A stretch of DNA of 64,000 nucleotides from Brachypodium distachyon. Lineage: Eukaryota; Streptophyta; Magnoliopsida; Poales; Poaceae. Below, one piece after another: positions 34,681 through 46,927 of the stretch. The DNA is taken from positions 66,550,355 through 66,614,354 of the forward strand of contig NC_016131.3 in the NCBI RefSeq assembly GCF_000005505.3, read 5' to 3'. Numbering within the stretch: the first letter of the stretch is position 1; the number at the start of each line of letters is the position of its first letter. The notes beneath the pieces were generated by a model. It made no database searches and was not told the DNA's origin. It worked only from the letters and a program-made list of their open reading frames with translations. The position numbers and the translations under genes were made by a program.

Positions 34681-35217
34681 CTGTTGCGGTCCGGCAGAGA
34701 AGAATGTCGGGGCACGGCAGTTTCCCGTAGACAGACCACCAAAGCCTACTTGGGCTTAGCCGAGAAGGATGCTGAGGCAACCCTAGGTTCTCCTAGCCGA
34801 GATCAATTCATTCCGACATTCCGGGTCGGCGTGCTTATCCAGTCCTTAGCCAAGATTTTTTCTTCTCCATGACTGACAGTTGAAAACTTACTTTTGCCGA
34901 TATAGATGCCAGCTGTGACTTGGACAAAACACTTCTTTAAACTAACGGGAAGATAAGGCTTGAGTTACTGCCATTGCGCTTTCTGAGGTGAGCGCGCCGT
35001 CCCATTGGACAGTAAAACCGAGAGAGCCATTAAGGGGGGAATTTCGGTTCCCACATAGACACTCATACTCCCGGATCTTACGGGATTCTCGGCGGCACGC
35101 CGCGCAGTAACCAAGCGTGTGCTTTGATGGGAATAACTGCCCCAAATCATGCGCAATCTTCCCGTCAGCCACTGAGGTGGTGGGCACGGGGAACCTGCAC
35201 CCCATTACTGCGCCTCG

Positions 35218-35227
35218 GGTATAAGTA
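35218..35227 (+). promoter_or_regulatory. Possible TATA box of the antisense gene
   Basis: GGTATAAGTA lies about 260 bases upstream of the antisense reading frame and just before a CT-rich leader, on the plus strand. Confidence 0.4.
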
Positions 35228-35480
35228 ACAGGGGAGGGCGAGGGCAGAAAACCCTTCGCACTCCTCGCACCCTTCTTTCTCCTCTGTTCTCCAGCTCCTC
35301 GCGCACTCCGCCACCACTGCTAGCACCGAGCTCGACCGCCGCCGCGGTTTCTCGCCTCCAAGCTTGCCGCCTCTGGTTCTCTCGCACCCATCTGGGTCTC
35401 CGTCGCATTCGCCTGCTAGCTCGGGCCTCGCGCAAGAATCTCCTCACAGAAACTCCAAACCCTAGATCTACTCTCCTCCC

Positions 35481-38400
35481 TTGGCATCGTCTTCCCGCAA
35501 CCCTGCCGTCGACCCTGCTGCCCAGCTGGCTGAGGAGAGGACCAGCTCCGAGCGAGCTGGCTGGGAAGGCTCGGACGTGACTCCGGCGGACATCCAGTGG
35601 CTCCGCCTCTCCCGGCGGATCCCGGAGGACGTTGAGTGCCGGATTCCGGGCGACGAACTCGTGCCAACTCCGGAGCCTGGTGAGCGCGTCGTTTTTCTTT
35701 CGCATTTTGAACGCGGTTTTGCCCTTCCTGCTAGCGATTTTCTTAGGAATTTCCTAGATTTCTTCGGCCTCCAGCCTCACCACCTTCCGGCGAATGCCAT
35801 TCTTACTCTGTCGGCATTCGTCACTTGTTCCGAATGCTATCTCGGCCTTTGGCCCTCTATCGACCTGTGGTCCCGGTACTTCATGTTCCGGCCACAGGTT
35901 CTTCCCGATAAGGACAATCCCGGCGCCGCGAAGCCGATGACCCAATGAGGCGCCGCCACTGTCGTTCCTCGTCGGGGTTCCATCTTCCCCCGGATTCAGG
36001 GTCTTGAGTCATGTAAAAAATGGCTCAAGACCTTTTTCTATGTAAAAAACTCTTCCGAAGCCGACAAGATCAATCTATCGGGATTCGAAGTCGGCCCCTC
36101 GGAGGAGAAAAGAAACTGGTCATATGACCCGAAGGAGACCCTCCCGGAAGTCAACGAGATCCACGCCGCCATCCTCGAGCTCAAGGACAACGGGATGATG
36201 GCTGACGACTTGTTGGCCACTTTTGTGTACCGGCGGCTGTGTCCGCTCCAGCGCCGGGTACACAAAATGTGTTTCTATGGCGGCCAATTCGACCCGGAGG
36301 GTGTTGGCCTTCAAGCTCTCCCACGCTCAAGTCCGGCGCCGGGTCAAGGCGATCGCCAAGACGAACATGTCCGAGAAATGGACATGGGGTATGCCGGCAT
36401 TCAGCCAGGATCGCTGCGCTCCTCCGGTAAGTTCTAATTTTTACTTGTCTCTTGTTCATATCTGACACATGGTTATGTCGGCACCTATCTGACGAATATC
36501 TTTCTCGACTCAATTTTGACTTCTTTGTGCAGAGGTTCTCTCTTCAGCGAAACGAAGACGGGAGTTCTCCGGACAAACGCTTCGCGGCCCCGCGCAGGTC
36601 CATTGACGCCGAGGACCCGGACTCAGAGGACTTCATGCCGATCGCCCATGCCGGCCCTCACCGTACCGAATGTAAGGATCTCTGACATCTTCATGAAATC
36701 CTTTCAATTCCATTAGCAAAGTATTCATTTTTGCTCTATCCTGGAACTAGCCGAGTCAGGCGAGCTGCCGCTGAGGCATCGGACGCAGCCGCCGCTGCGG
36801 CGCCGGTCCAAGAGAAGCGTGCGGTCTCGAAGCGCGCCGCCGACAAAGATGTTCCGCAGAACGTGAAGCGAAAGAAGACCGCGGCTAGTGGACCCAAGCC
36901 CAAGCCCCTGATCGTCGGGTAAGGCCAATATTGCCTCAATCGTTGATATCGGTTTTCTTATTTGTTATTATGCAAGCGACTAAGTCTTATTTCTGCAGGG
37001 AGGCTTTGACGGCCACGCAATCTCGGACGTGCATTGTGTCCGAGATACTGGTGGCTCCCTCTTCCCGGGATGTCGGCCCGAGCACCGACGCCACGGTCGT
37101 CGGCCAGACCGAGACTCCTGCGGCCGGGGCCTCGGCAACCGAGGCTACTCCTTCCTCGGCAGCAGTCGAGACGTCGACGGAACCGCAGGCTTCGGAGCCG
37201 CCGCAACAGGCGGCGACGGGTCCCCAGGAACCCCAAGGACCCTAGCCGACCCCGACGCGGCCCCCTTCTCCATCGCAGCTGGAAATCGATCAAGCTGCTG
37301 CCGCGCGGGCCAAGAAGGCTAAAGGCCCCGCTGCCACAGCAGGATCGGCGGCTCCGGGTTCGACTGGCCGCAGCTTTCTGGCAGGCATCAAGGGGTTCCC
37401 CTCTGGACGACTAGCGGGCACAGCTGGGGGTCGCTGGGCCAGTTCGTAACGGACTGGAACAGCCGACAGTTACGAAGTGACCCCCAACCCCTCCAGGTGG
37501 CTCGGCAAAGCCCGCTGGTGGGACCTCCACCCGCGGCGACTCCAGAATCGGTGGCCACCCGGATGTACCAAGCGAGGGTGGCCTTGTTTGAGGCCAGCCG
37601 ATCTACCAAGGTACGAAGAATTCCTTAAAATATTTTTCTTTCAATTCCAGTATAGTACCCATACTCCTAGTCCCCGAGGTTTAGGGCGAGTAAGAATTAG
37701 TCGGCCTGAAGCTTATCTCCTTAAAATTTCAAACACTCGGCAACACTTAGAAATGTCAAACACTTATTCCCCGAGATTCAGGCCGGGTTTAGAATAGTCG
37801 GCTTGAAGCTTGTAATTGCGGACTTCTTTATTGTACCAAACTCACTAGCGAATTGTTGCTTTGCAGTCCTGCATGAACAAACGCACCGCTACCTTCAAGA
37901 CTTTGCTTGCAAAGTACAAGAAGCTGGAGGCGGAGCACGAGGCTCTGAAGGCTGAGCGCAAGAACCAAATACCGGAATAAGATCTTTGTTCGAGTATCAA
38001 TGTTCTGCAAAGACTAACACTTGTTTTTGTTCACAGCCGGGAACACCGCTCAAGTGGCGGAGCTGCTGAAGCGCGTCGCCAAGGTTCAAGGTAACACTTC
38101 ATCCCTATTCCGGGTTCCACCCATATTAGATGTCAGCCTCTGTAATATATGTCTATTAAATAGATGAGAAGACTCGGCTGGCCGAGCAGCATCGGGAAGA
38201 AATAACCCGACTGCAGGCGCAGATAGCGGTGCAGGCCGAGGCGCACCAAACCGAGGCGGGTCAACTCACGTCGGCCCTCTCTTCCTAGGCCGATGAGAAG
38301 ATCCGCCTGGAAAGTGAGGTGAAAAAGTGCAAGGGTCTAGTTGCCCAACTCGAGACCCGCGCCACTGCCGCCGAGCTGGAGGATGCCGAGAAGACCCAGC

Positions 38401-39158
38401 TGTTCAAGGCGCCGGCACAAGCTCATAAAAATCGACAACATGCTGACAAGTAAGTCGCCTTGGCATAAACTTCCTCATGTCATTATTTGTCCGAGTAATA
38501 GCGATAGGATGCCGAGACTCACTACCACTTGTCTGCTTTTGCTAGAATTCTTCCCCCATTCCCTCAAGACTGCCCAAGAGGCCGTGAGGGCGGCTCGGCG
38601 GAAGAGGGATCCGGCAATGGCAACAGGGGTGCCATACGAGTATGACTTGGTGGACTACCTGGTGAGCATTGCGAGCCGGGTTAAGCCACTCAAGTCATTC
38701 CACGTCAACATGTTGAATGCCAGCATCCGGACCTTCTGCGCGCTGTTGCCGGGAGAAGAGGCTCCGACGGACATCCCGGAGTTGGCGAAGCGTCTGTTGG
38801 AGGTCGAGTCTCGGCTAAGTGATTGGTGGGAGTCGGCCGCACGCATCGGCGCCGACGAGGCGTTGTCGTTCGTACTGTCTTGGTACGACGGCATCAACCT
38901 CGACGTGCTGCAATCGATGCGCGCCGGCTCCCCCTACCCGACGGATCCCGAGCCGGTCGCCAAGCGCAAGGAGCGGGCTTACTCCTTCATCCAGTATGCC
39001 GAGTGCATACGTTTGTGGGGGGCCCGACATCTGACGCCGAAGCCGAGATGTCGGACGGAGGCGAAGAAGCAGCGGACAAGGAAGGTGTTGTCGAGTCAGC
39101 CTCCACCGCGATGGATGCGTCGAGTTCCGGCACCAATAACCCCGCCGTCTCTTGTTAG
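35481..39158 (+). pseudogene. Antisense gene of the gypsy element (putative gypsy-type transposon family, PF04195-like), decayed
   Basis: This gene is transcribed against gag-pol. The first exon (35481 to about 36425) encodes the conserved N-terminal part, with FALPASDFLRNFLDFFGLQP near residue 75 and LQRRVHKMCFYGG further on. Later exons (about 36530-36670, 36750-36920, 36990-37600, 37865-37980, 38040-38090, 38160-38450 and 38545-39030) are charged or Ala-rich, with coiled-coil character, and end in a helical C-terminal domain. The codon at the expected start is TTG, not ATG; TGA interrupts the frame at 35946-35948; one extra base shifts it near 36300; and another shift lies near 39000. Despite its family name, the product is not a proven transposase. 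Exon borders beyond the first are approximate. Confidence 0.8.
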
Positions 39159-39815
39159 CTTAGTCAGAAAAAACTCTAGAAATATTAGATCCCCGGAATG
39201 CCGGGTACAAATGTAATTGAAATGATATACTTCTGTTTGTAAGACATCTTGCTCTTAATTCAATTAAGTCTTTTGCTTATCGAATTTCTGACCGAGTCCC
39301 CGAGTTCCTTTTTTTTCTCTTAGTGAAATTTTATGACTTCGGTTCTTTTGTCTGCCTTGCCGGTGTTCGACGTACGAATCACAAAGTGATAAAACCACTC
39401 TTTCGAAGAAAAAAAGTGACTCGACAAATTCGCTTGGCAATAACCAAGTTAAAAAAGAAACGCCGAGATAAAATAATGTGCATCTCGGATCGCTTCATTG
39501 CTTGTTTCCGTAGTTGCTTTTCATGTGTTCGGTTATTTTATACCCGTCTCTAGCTTGCCATGAAGCCGGGTTGCGGACAGCAACGAAGTCATAGAGGGGA
39601 TTTTCAACACCGACACACTACTAGACCGACATAAGATTACGCAACTAAGCCACGCCGACACACGAAAGATAATTGCAATACAACACTTAAATGATATGGA
39701 AGTCTCTGAGTTTCTTTTAAGAACTCGGCGGATAATTTCATTGTCTTAAAACATTCAACGTAAGGGAAAACGATACAAATACTCAGCTCTCAAGTATAGA
39801 ACGGACGAAGCAAAG

Positions 39816-41951
39816 CTACGTTCCATGGCCTCTTGGTCTCCTCGCCTGACCGATCCATCCTATTCGCCTTGGGATCCCTTGTGCATCTATAAGATAGTAG
39901 GAATCATTGTGGAGCGCTTTGCTCACAATGATGGGTCCTTCCCATGGAGGTGATAGTTTGTGCATGCCAGATGTGCGCTGCAGAAGTCGGAGGACAAGAT
40001 CTCCTTCCCGGAATACTCGCGGGCTGACCTTTCGGCTGTGATAACGCCTTAGGTGTTGTTGGTAGATGGCCGAATGAGATAGAGCCAATTCCCGTGCTTC
40101 TTTGAGCAGGTCGACATCTTTTGCTCGGGCCTCTTTTACCTCGGCTTCCGTATACATGGTTACTCGTGGAGAGTCATGTTCAATGTCAGATGGTAGGATA
40201 GCTTCCGCCCCGTATACGAGGAAGATAGGCGTGTAGCCTGTAGAGCGATTGGAAGTCGTCCTAAGACTCCATAGTACAGCCGGAAGTTCGTCCAGCCAGC
40301 ATCCTGGAGTACGTTCCAATGGCTCAATTAGTCGAGGTTTTATGCCGGCCAAAACCATGCCGTTTGCTCTTTCAACTTGTCCATTGGATTGAGGGGGTGC
40401 TACGGAAGCGACATCCAGCCGGATTTTGTTCTCCGCACAGAATCGCGCAAAAGGTCCCTCCGCGAAGTTCGTTCCATTATCCGTGATGATACTGTGCGGG
40501 TACCCATATCTCAAGATAATATCCTTCAGAAATGACACCGCGGTTTTGCCGTCACACTTTTTTATCAGCTTCACCTCAATCCATTTGGTGAACTTGTCGA
40601 CCATAACCAGGATATGCGTCATGCCTCCTCGCGCCCGCTTGAACGGTCCCACCATATCCAAACACCAAACAGCAAACGGCCAAGTGATTGGAATGGTCTT
40701 GAGCTCGGACGCCGGCATATGAATCTTGCTGGCATATCGCTGGCAGCCGTTACACTTCCTGACTATGTCCTTTGCTTCCTGCAACGCACTCGGCCAGTAA
40801 AAACCATGCCGGAAAGCTTTGCCCACTAGCGTTCTTGAAGATGCATAATGGCCACACTCTCCTTGATGAATATCCCGGAGTATTTCTTGTCCTTGTTCTG
40901 GCTCGACGCATCGCTGTAGGACGTTAGTGACGCTCCTCTTGTAAAGCTCGCCATTGATGATGGTGTACACCTTCACCCTTCTCTGAATTTGTCTTGCCGA
41001 CACTTCCTCTTCCGGGAGATTCCCATCTTTTAGGTAAGATATTATCGGTTGCGCACAAGCCGGCACAGGATGAGTAGTGAAGATCGGCTCATCCGGCACA
41101 TCTATATCCATTGGCTCAATCCCAATTGCTTCTGCCGGATTAAGGCACTCAGTCCCTGGGTTACTGGAACCGTTGCCGATGTCGATGTCCATGGGGGTGA
41201 CATCGGCTTCTGAGCTCGCCGGGATAAATATGGACTCCGATTCTGGTGATGGCTTGACGGATGGGTTGCGTAAATGCTCTAACGCCACACCAGCCGGAAT
41301 AGCATGTCGTGTTGAGCCGAGTTTCGACAATGTGTCGGCTGCTTCATTTTCCGTCCGCGGTATATGATGAAACTCGCACCCTTCGAAATGGCCACTGATC
41401 TTCAGAACATGGAAATGATATAGCGCCATATTGGCATGCAATGCATCCCAATTGCCAGAGGCTTGCTGGACGACCAGATCAGAATCACCAAAACATTGAA
41501 TCCGGCGGATTCCAATTTCTTTCGCCATTTTCAGTCCGTACACAAGTGCCTCATACTCGGCAACATTGTTGGATGCTGCGAAGTGAATTTGCAAAACGTA
41601 CTTAAGTTGGTCATGCTTTGGCGAGGTCAGAACTATGCCGGCACCAAGCCCACTTTTCATCTTAGAGCCGTCGAAATGCATTTTCCAGTAGTTAGTTTCC
41701 AGGGGCGGTGGTTCATACTCCATCTCGGCCCAATCCGCCAAGAAATCCGCCAAAGCCTGAGATTTTATGGCATCTCGTTTGTCGTACTGCAGCGCATAGG
41801 GCGCCAACTCGACAGCCCATTTCGCAACTCGGCCGCTCGCGCCTTTGTTACTCATGATTTCCGAGATGGGTGCCTCGCATATAACTCGGATCTGATGTGC
41901 CTCAAAGTAATGCTTTAGCATCTTTGCCGCCATATATACGCCACACGCCAT
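39816..41951 (-). pseudogene. Second RNase H and integrase part of the gypsy polyprotein
   Basis: An open stretch of 711 codons. It begins with the end of the first RNase H region, followed by an archaeal-type RNase H (HFDGSKMKSGLGAG, then AEYEALVYGL and the CFGDSDLVV motif). The integrase zinc-binding HHCC region follows (HQGECGHY to CNGCQRYA). The catalytic core carries the first Asp in VWCLDMVGPF, the second in ITDNGTNF and the Glu in GQVERANG. A chromodomain is not evident. This segment is open by itself but is joined to the upstream region only through a frameshift near 41940, so it cannot be made as part of a full polyprotein. Confidence 0.9.
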
Positions 41952-42890
41952 ACGCCATTTTCTGGTAATGGGGATAATTCTGCTTGGACGTCGATAACAC
42001 CTCGCTCAGGTAATATACCGGCCTCTGCACCGATTTGCCGTTTTCATCCCTTTCCACTACGATCACAGCACTAACGACTCGGTTCGTTGCTGCTATGTAT
42101 AACAACATAGGCTCCCTCTCCATTGGCGAGGCTAATATTGGTGCCGTAGCAACCATCTTCTTCAACTCTTGAAAAGCTAGGTCTGCCTGTGGGGTTCGCA
42201 CAAATTTGTCGATTTTCTTCATCAGTTGGTATAAGGGCATAGCCTTTTCACCTAGCCGACTAATGAAACGACTCAGCGATGCTAGGCATCCAGTGAATTT
42301 CTGCACATCTTTGAGGCACTTCGGCAATTTCATTCTTTCTATAGCGGCAATTTTCACATGGTTCGTTTCTATACCCCGGCTTGATACCAGGAACCCAACC
42401 AATTTTCCTGCCGGCACACCGAATGTGCATTTGGCCGGGTTCAGTTTCATTCAGAATCTCCTCAGATTTGTGAATGTTTTTCGGATATCATCTAGGAGCG
42501 TGGCGCTTTCCTTGGTTTTTATGACGACATCATCGATATATACCTGCACACTTCCATGACAAAGCCAGCAGCTAGGAGCCGGGATACTTCCTCCGATATG
42601 ACTTTCCTTCTGTCGTCGGCGAAGCGTCGAAGGGGCTGCTTCACCGGTCTTGCGTCTGGTCTGACATGTAATGAGTGCTCAGCCAACTCCCTCGGCACAC
42701 CTGGCAGGTCTGGAGTTGACCATGCGAAGATATCCCGATTCTCACGGAGGAAGCTGTTGAGCTCGCCTTCCTATTTCTCTCCCAGGCCGGCACCAATGAT
42801 GACGGTGCGGTCCGAAAACTCACTGTCAACCTGTACCTCCTTTGTCTCCTTGGCTGCCTGAAAGGCCACACTTCCATGAGGATTTGTCAT
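41902..42890 (-). pseudogene. Remnant reverse transcriptase and first RNase H, catalytic core deleted
   Basis: The N-terminal reverse transcriptase part is present (FAWSTPDLPGVPRELAEHSL to SRLLAAGFVMEV, about 42755-42556). It then jumps directly to the YIDDVV motif at about 42520-42545, with a frame change. The roughly 120-150 residues normally between these points, including most of the palm and fingers, are missing. TAG interrupts the frame at about 42768 and TGA at 42451-42453. The thumb and RNase H follow (MKLNPAKCTFGVP, later YYLSEVLSTSKQNYPHYQKM). A short duplication near 41940 shifts the frame again. Confidence 0.88.
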
Positions 42891-43768
42891 AGCCGGCAGG
42901 CCAATTTGTGCCGCCTGAGCCATCGCAACAGCTTCTTGTAACTCTTCTTCTCGCCTGCAATGACTAGTGACTCGGCCAAAGCAGACCCGGCCGCTGCACA
43001 GTCCATTGAGCTTTTGTAGTTGCCAGTGATAGTTATGGTACCATTTGATCCCGGCATCTTCATCTTTAGATAACCAATGTGAGTAGTAGCCATGATATTG
43101 GCAAGTGTCGGTCTGCCAAGCAGCGGATGGTATGGACTGGTAAGGTCCACCACCTCGAACACTAGATTTTCGGTCCAACAGTTCTCCCTGGTGCCGAATA
43201 AGACGTCCACTCGGATCTTGCCTACCGGGGCACAAGACACTCCCGGCACAATACCGTGAAAGGTAGTCCGGCTGGGCTCAAGCATGTTATCAGTAATGCC
43301 GAGCTTAAGCATCGTGTCCCGGTACAGGATATTGATGCTGCTCCCATTATCGATGAGAATCCGAGTGAACTTGACGTTAATGTCGGGTCCGATGAGTGTC
43401 GGGTCGACCACCAGGGCATATCCGCTAGGGTTAGGCATAACTTTGGGATGGTCTGCCCGGTTCCAATTGATCTTCTGCTCCAACCAATACATGAACTTTG
43501 GAACAGCCGACATAACAGCATTGACCTCCATCTCTCGCCTGCGTTGACTTTGCTTGTCAGTTGGCTCAGTGATGAAAATCATGTAGCTCTGGTGATGCTC
43601 TTTGTACTCATTTCTTCCGGCATATCTCAGGATTTCTTGTTCTTCCACCTGGTTGACTGCATTGTTTGCCTGAGGGGGTCCTTGGATCTGTGCATTAGCA
43701 CCTATAAGCAGTGGAGGAGGGGGTAACCGACTTGCTTCGCCCTCTCGGCCCGCTGCATCCAGCTGCAT
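42887..43768 (-). pseudogene. Retropepsin-like protease region of the gypsy polyprotein
   Basis: The active-site motif ILIDNGSSINIL and the downstream HPLLGRPTLANI segment identify an aspartic protease of the Ty3/gypsy type; the usual DTGS or DSGS is DNGS here, which is common in Tat elements. The frame shifts at both ends: near 43750, where it joins the gag part, and near 42960, where it joins the reverse transcriptase part. Confidence 0.85.
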
Positions 43769-43950
43769 TGCCGCGTTGTGTGGTTCGCTGGCTTGTTGGG
43801 GTTAGTTGTGTGAAAACGATAAGGCTGATCCAACATCACTTCGAACGTACACTTCGGCTTATCCTGCCAGGGCTTATTTTGTTCTCCCTTCTTGACCCAT
43901 TGTTGATTTCCTGTTTTCTGACGCTGGCTGGAGCCGGCCTCAGGTTGATC

Positions 43951-46080
43951 CTAAATTGCGGCGACATGGGCTGGCCCATACCGGTAATTCGGCCTATCAT
44001 CTCTTCTCTTGTTGCGATGATCTTGATGATCGTTCCTCCGGAATGCCCCGGCAGGATTGTATGTCAGTTGCTCCCTTTGTGGTTCTGCCGGCATCAGCGA
44101 GGGTTGAGTCGGATCGCCAAGCGCATACATGTCAGCGATTCTGATCATCTCAGATAGAGTGGCCGGCATCTCTCTTTGCAGCTTCTGCCACAGCATGCTG
44201 CCGTGTCGGCATCCTTGGGCAAACCACGCTATAGCTTGCGATTCGACTATCCTTTCGCAGGAATTGCGGAGATTGTTCCACCTTGCCAGGTAATCCCGGT
44301 CAGTCTCGTTGTCTCTTTGCTTGCACATGGACAACTGTTGAGGACGATTTGGCCTCTTGTAAGTGCTAGTGAAATTGCTGACAAAAACTTCCTCGAAGTC
44401 TATCCAGCAATTGATGCTGCCCTCCGGCAAGTTGTTCAGCCATATCCTTGCGTGCCCTACCAGCATCTGAGGTACATAACGTACTGCCCATCTGCGGTTA
44501 CCGCCTGCCACGCTCACCACCGTGACATAGTCTTCCAGCCAATCTTCCGGCTTAGTGCTGCTGTCATACGTTCTTGTACCCCTGGGCAGCTGGAAACCCG
44601 GGGCTGGTCTCTCCCTCATGATCCGATGCGCAACGCAACGCGGTCCCGGAGGGCCTTGCTCCTCCAGAAGCTCGCACAGATAAATTCTGTCAAGCCGATG
44701 TCGGGCATCCAGAGGTGATACCTGTCCGTTCCCAACTCGGGCTCCGAGCGGGCCAAGATTATCACGCTCTCGCCTGATATAACCCTCGTTGCCCATAGCC
44801 GAGTACCCGTCATCGTAACGGTCATACCGGCGGTCTTCACCTCGATAGGGGGGGTTGCGCCCGACCCCCTGCTGACCTGCAGCAGTATTGGGTGCCGGAC
44901 CCCGAGGTCGGTGTCCATGATCAAACGAGTAACGTTCTTGCTGGTCTCGGCGATTGTCGCCGGGACGCAGGCCGCTTTGGCTATCATCAACCCTTCTGAC
45001 TATCTGTTTCTCTGCCAGAGCCGGGTCATGACGCTCCAGCTGCTTATTCCGGCCAGAGTTTACGCTTTTGTCCCATTTGCCACCAGGTGAGGACGCTTGC
45101 TTGTTAACGCGGCCGCCGGCATCTGCAGCCGAGTGAATAACCTGAGACGCACCGGGTTTGCTGTGTAGTCTCATATATGCCTCATTCTGCTCATTTGCTA
45201 TTTGGAGCAGCTCTTTCACACGCAGTTGCTGCTGCCGAACTGCCTCTCCCGTAAGATTCGGCAACTCCTCAGCCGCAGCCTCGGCAGCCCTGAGATTTTT
45301 GACAGGGGTATTGTATTTCGGCTTCAGTGCCGAGGCAAAACTTGCCGATACTGCTGGCACACCCCTGCCATCTCTTGTCATCTCGGCATTCAAGTTCTTA
45401 CCACGATTACGCACCTCCCCAACTCGGCTAGGGTTAGTAAACGCAGTAGAACTAAGACCATGGGCTTTGTTATACTCACGGAGCGAGATGCCGAGCTGTT
45501 GTCGAGCATGAGCGACGTCGACTGCTTCCTTCAGCAGCTTTTGTCTCTCCGACTCCAACTCTACCTGCAGCTGGGCCGGGTTAGCGTTCGACGCTACCGG
45601 CGCGGTCAGCCGTTTGATGGAGGCCTGGATCTGCGTTGGCTTTGGCGGCAGAACCGATGTGCTGGCTTGAGCGGCGATGTTGTTCGGCTTCTCCAAGGGG
45701 AGCTTCGCCGTTCTGGCGGACTTGGTTGGGACCACGCCGCTTCCTGCAGCGTCCCTTCCCGCATCGACGCCATGAGCCGTCACCATGACCTCCACACGGT
45801 CAGCGGGGCAGTCGGTGTGCCGGCCGCGAACCGTGCAGATGGCAGGAGGATCTTCGGCCATCACCACATACTTTGGGTACATGAGGGGACTGTCAGTAGC
45901 AACATAAACCTCATGCAAGCCGAAGTTGATGAAGCGGCCTGCGTAGGGAAGCGGTACGCCGTTGAAGCAGCCCGCGTTGTTGTCTATGAAGCCCAGAGAG
46001 CTAAATCTCTAGACCAAACCGGAGACCACGCGCTCTCCGGTGATGAGGAAGCTTCCCGTCCGGATGAAAACTCCAGCCAT
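43951..46080 (-). pseudogene. Gag region of the gypsy element
   Basis: The likely start ATG is at 46080, about 30 bases inside the primer-binding region, but TAG stands in the same frame at 46009-46011. From 45918 downward 655 codons are open. They include an Arg/Asp-rich middle and the retrotransposon gag core (GTRTYDSSTKPEDWLEDYV to ARIWLNNLPEGSINCW and the RDYLARWNNLR segment). TAG at 43951-43953 ends the frame, although the same frame continues with plausible gag sequence for about 70 codons beyond it, so this stop looks secondary. Confidence 0.85.
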
Positions 46081-46091
46081 CGCCCCTGCTG

Positions 46092-46111
46092 GCCCCACGG
46101 TGGGCGTCAAC
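46092..46111 (-). other. Primer-binding region of the gypsy element
   Basis: Directly after the 5' LTR end (CGACA) the minus strand reads GTTGACGCCCACCGTGGGGC, which resembles the TGGCGCCCACCGTGGGG found in this position in many grass gypsy elements. It has drifted at the first bases. Confidence 0.65.
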
Positions 46112-46927
46112 TGTCGTGGTGGTGTCACGGCAGATGCCATAGGATGGCTTAACTTGGGGCCGATGGACGAAGGAGGAACCGGAGGAGGGAGGACGTGAAG
46201 GGAAACACGCACAAATCACACAAGCACACACGGATCTACCCAGGTTCGGAGCCCTCTTGCTGAGGTAAGACTCCTACTCCTGCTTTGTTGTATTAGCCGA
46301 GATAGGCAAGCTCAACAATGGCGCTCCTTGAGTTGTATTCTTGAGGAAGAAAAAGAAGAAGGGGGGACACTAGTTGTATAAGTGCACCGTCCTCCTTTCT
46401 TACAGATGGGTAAGGTTCTATTTATAGGCCGTCCATGTCACACTGACATGCAGGCCAAGTCTAACGCCATCTTCCTTGGGCCCCGTCGGGCACGCGGCTT
46501 GGTTCCCTCCCGGTAGCACTGCAGGGGACAAGACAACTTTACTTTTTCCTGACAACCTGCAGAAAGTACCGCTATCCTCTGTCGGCTTCAGTCAGATATT
46601 CTCTTTCGGTGCTTCCTCTCTGCAGTCGCCTGACGCCGGTATGCAGGCGCTGCCTGCTTTTCTGAGATGATGATGGCTCTGCTTTACTTTGCATCGCGTG
46701 GTCAGGATAAGACCGTTGAGAGATCTTGGCTATTGCCGAGATCAAGATGCTCGTCCTTATCCTGCAAACTCATGAGACAAAATAGTCATGCCGGCATACG
46801 CCCGGGATGCCGGCTTAGTGTTAGTTTTGACTTTACGATGCCGGCATATATAACTATGCCGGTTTTGCCTCCGTCATTTCGGTTAGAGTTGTGTCGTCAT
46901 GACTCTACACGGGATCATCCCCCGACA
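46112..46927 (-). repeat. 5' LTR of the gypsy element (816 bp)
   Basis: The minus strand begins TGTCGGGGGATGATCCC and ends CCACCACGACA, with a 5-bp inverted TGTCG/CGACA end. A TATAAAT box lies at 46420-46426 (minus strand). The first 142 bp are shared with the truncated 3' LTR. Confidence 0.85.

Larger units (their letters stand above)
34525..46927 (-). mobile_element. Ty3/gypsy retrotransposon of the Tat lineage with an antisense gene (about 12.4 kb, defective)
   Basis: On the minus strand the order is: 5' LTR (46112-46927), primer-binding region, gag, protease, remnant reverse transcriptase, two RNase H regions, integrase, then about 5 kb carrying a gene in the opposite direction, a polypurine tract and a truncated 3' LTR. 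The second, archaeal-type RNase H and the antisense gene between integrase and 3' LTR place it in the Tat group (Grande/RIRE2-like). Gag-pol has at least four stop codons, several frameshifts and a deletion in the reverse transcriptase core, so it cannot act on its own. The shared parts of the two LTRs differ at 9 of about 142 positions plus one base of length, which implies an insertion of roughly million-year age. Confidence 0.92.

Noticed and set aside
35205..35705. A 166-codon minus-strand frame in the gypsy element
   Set aside because: It overlaps the better-supported antisense gene start on the plus strand and has no gag or pol similarity.
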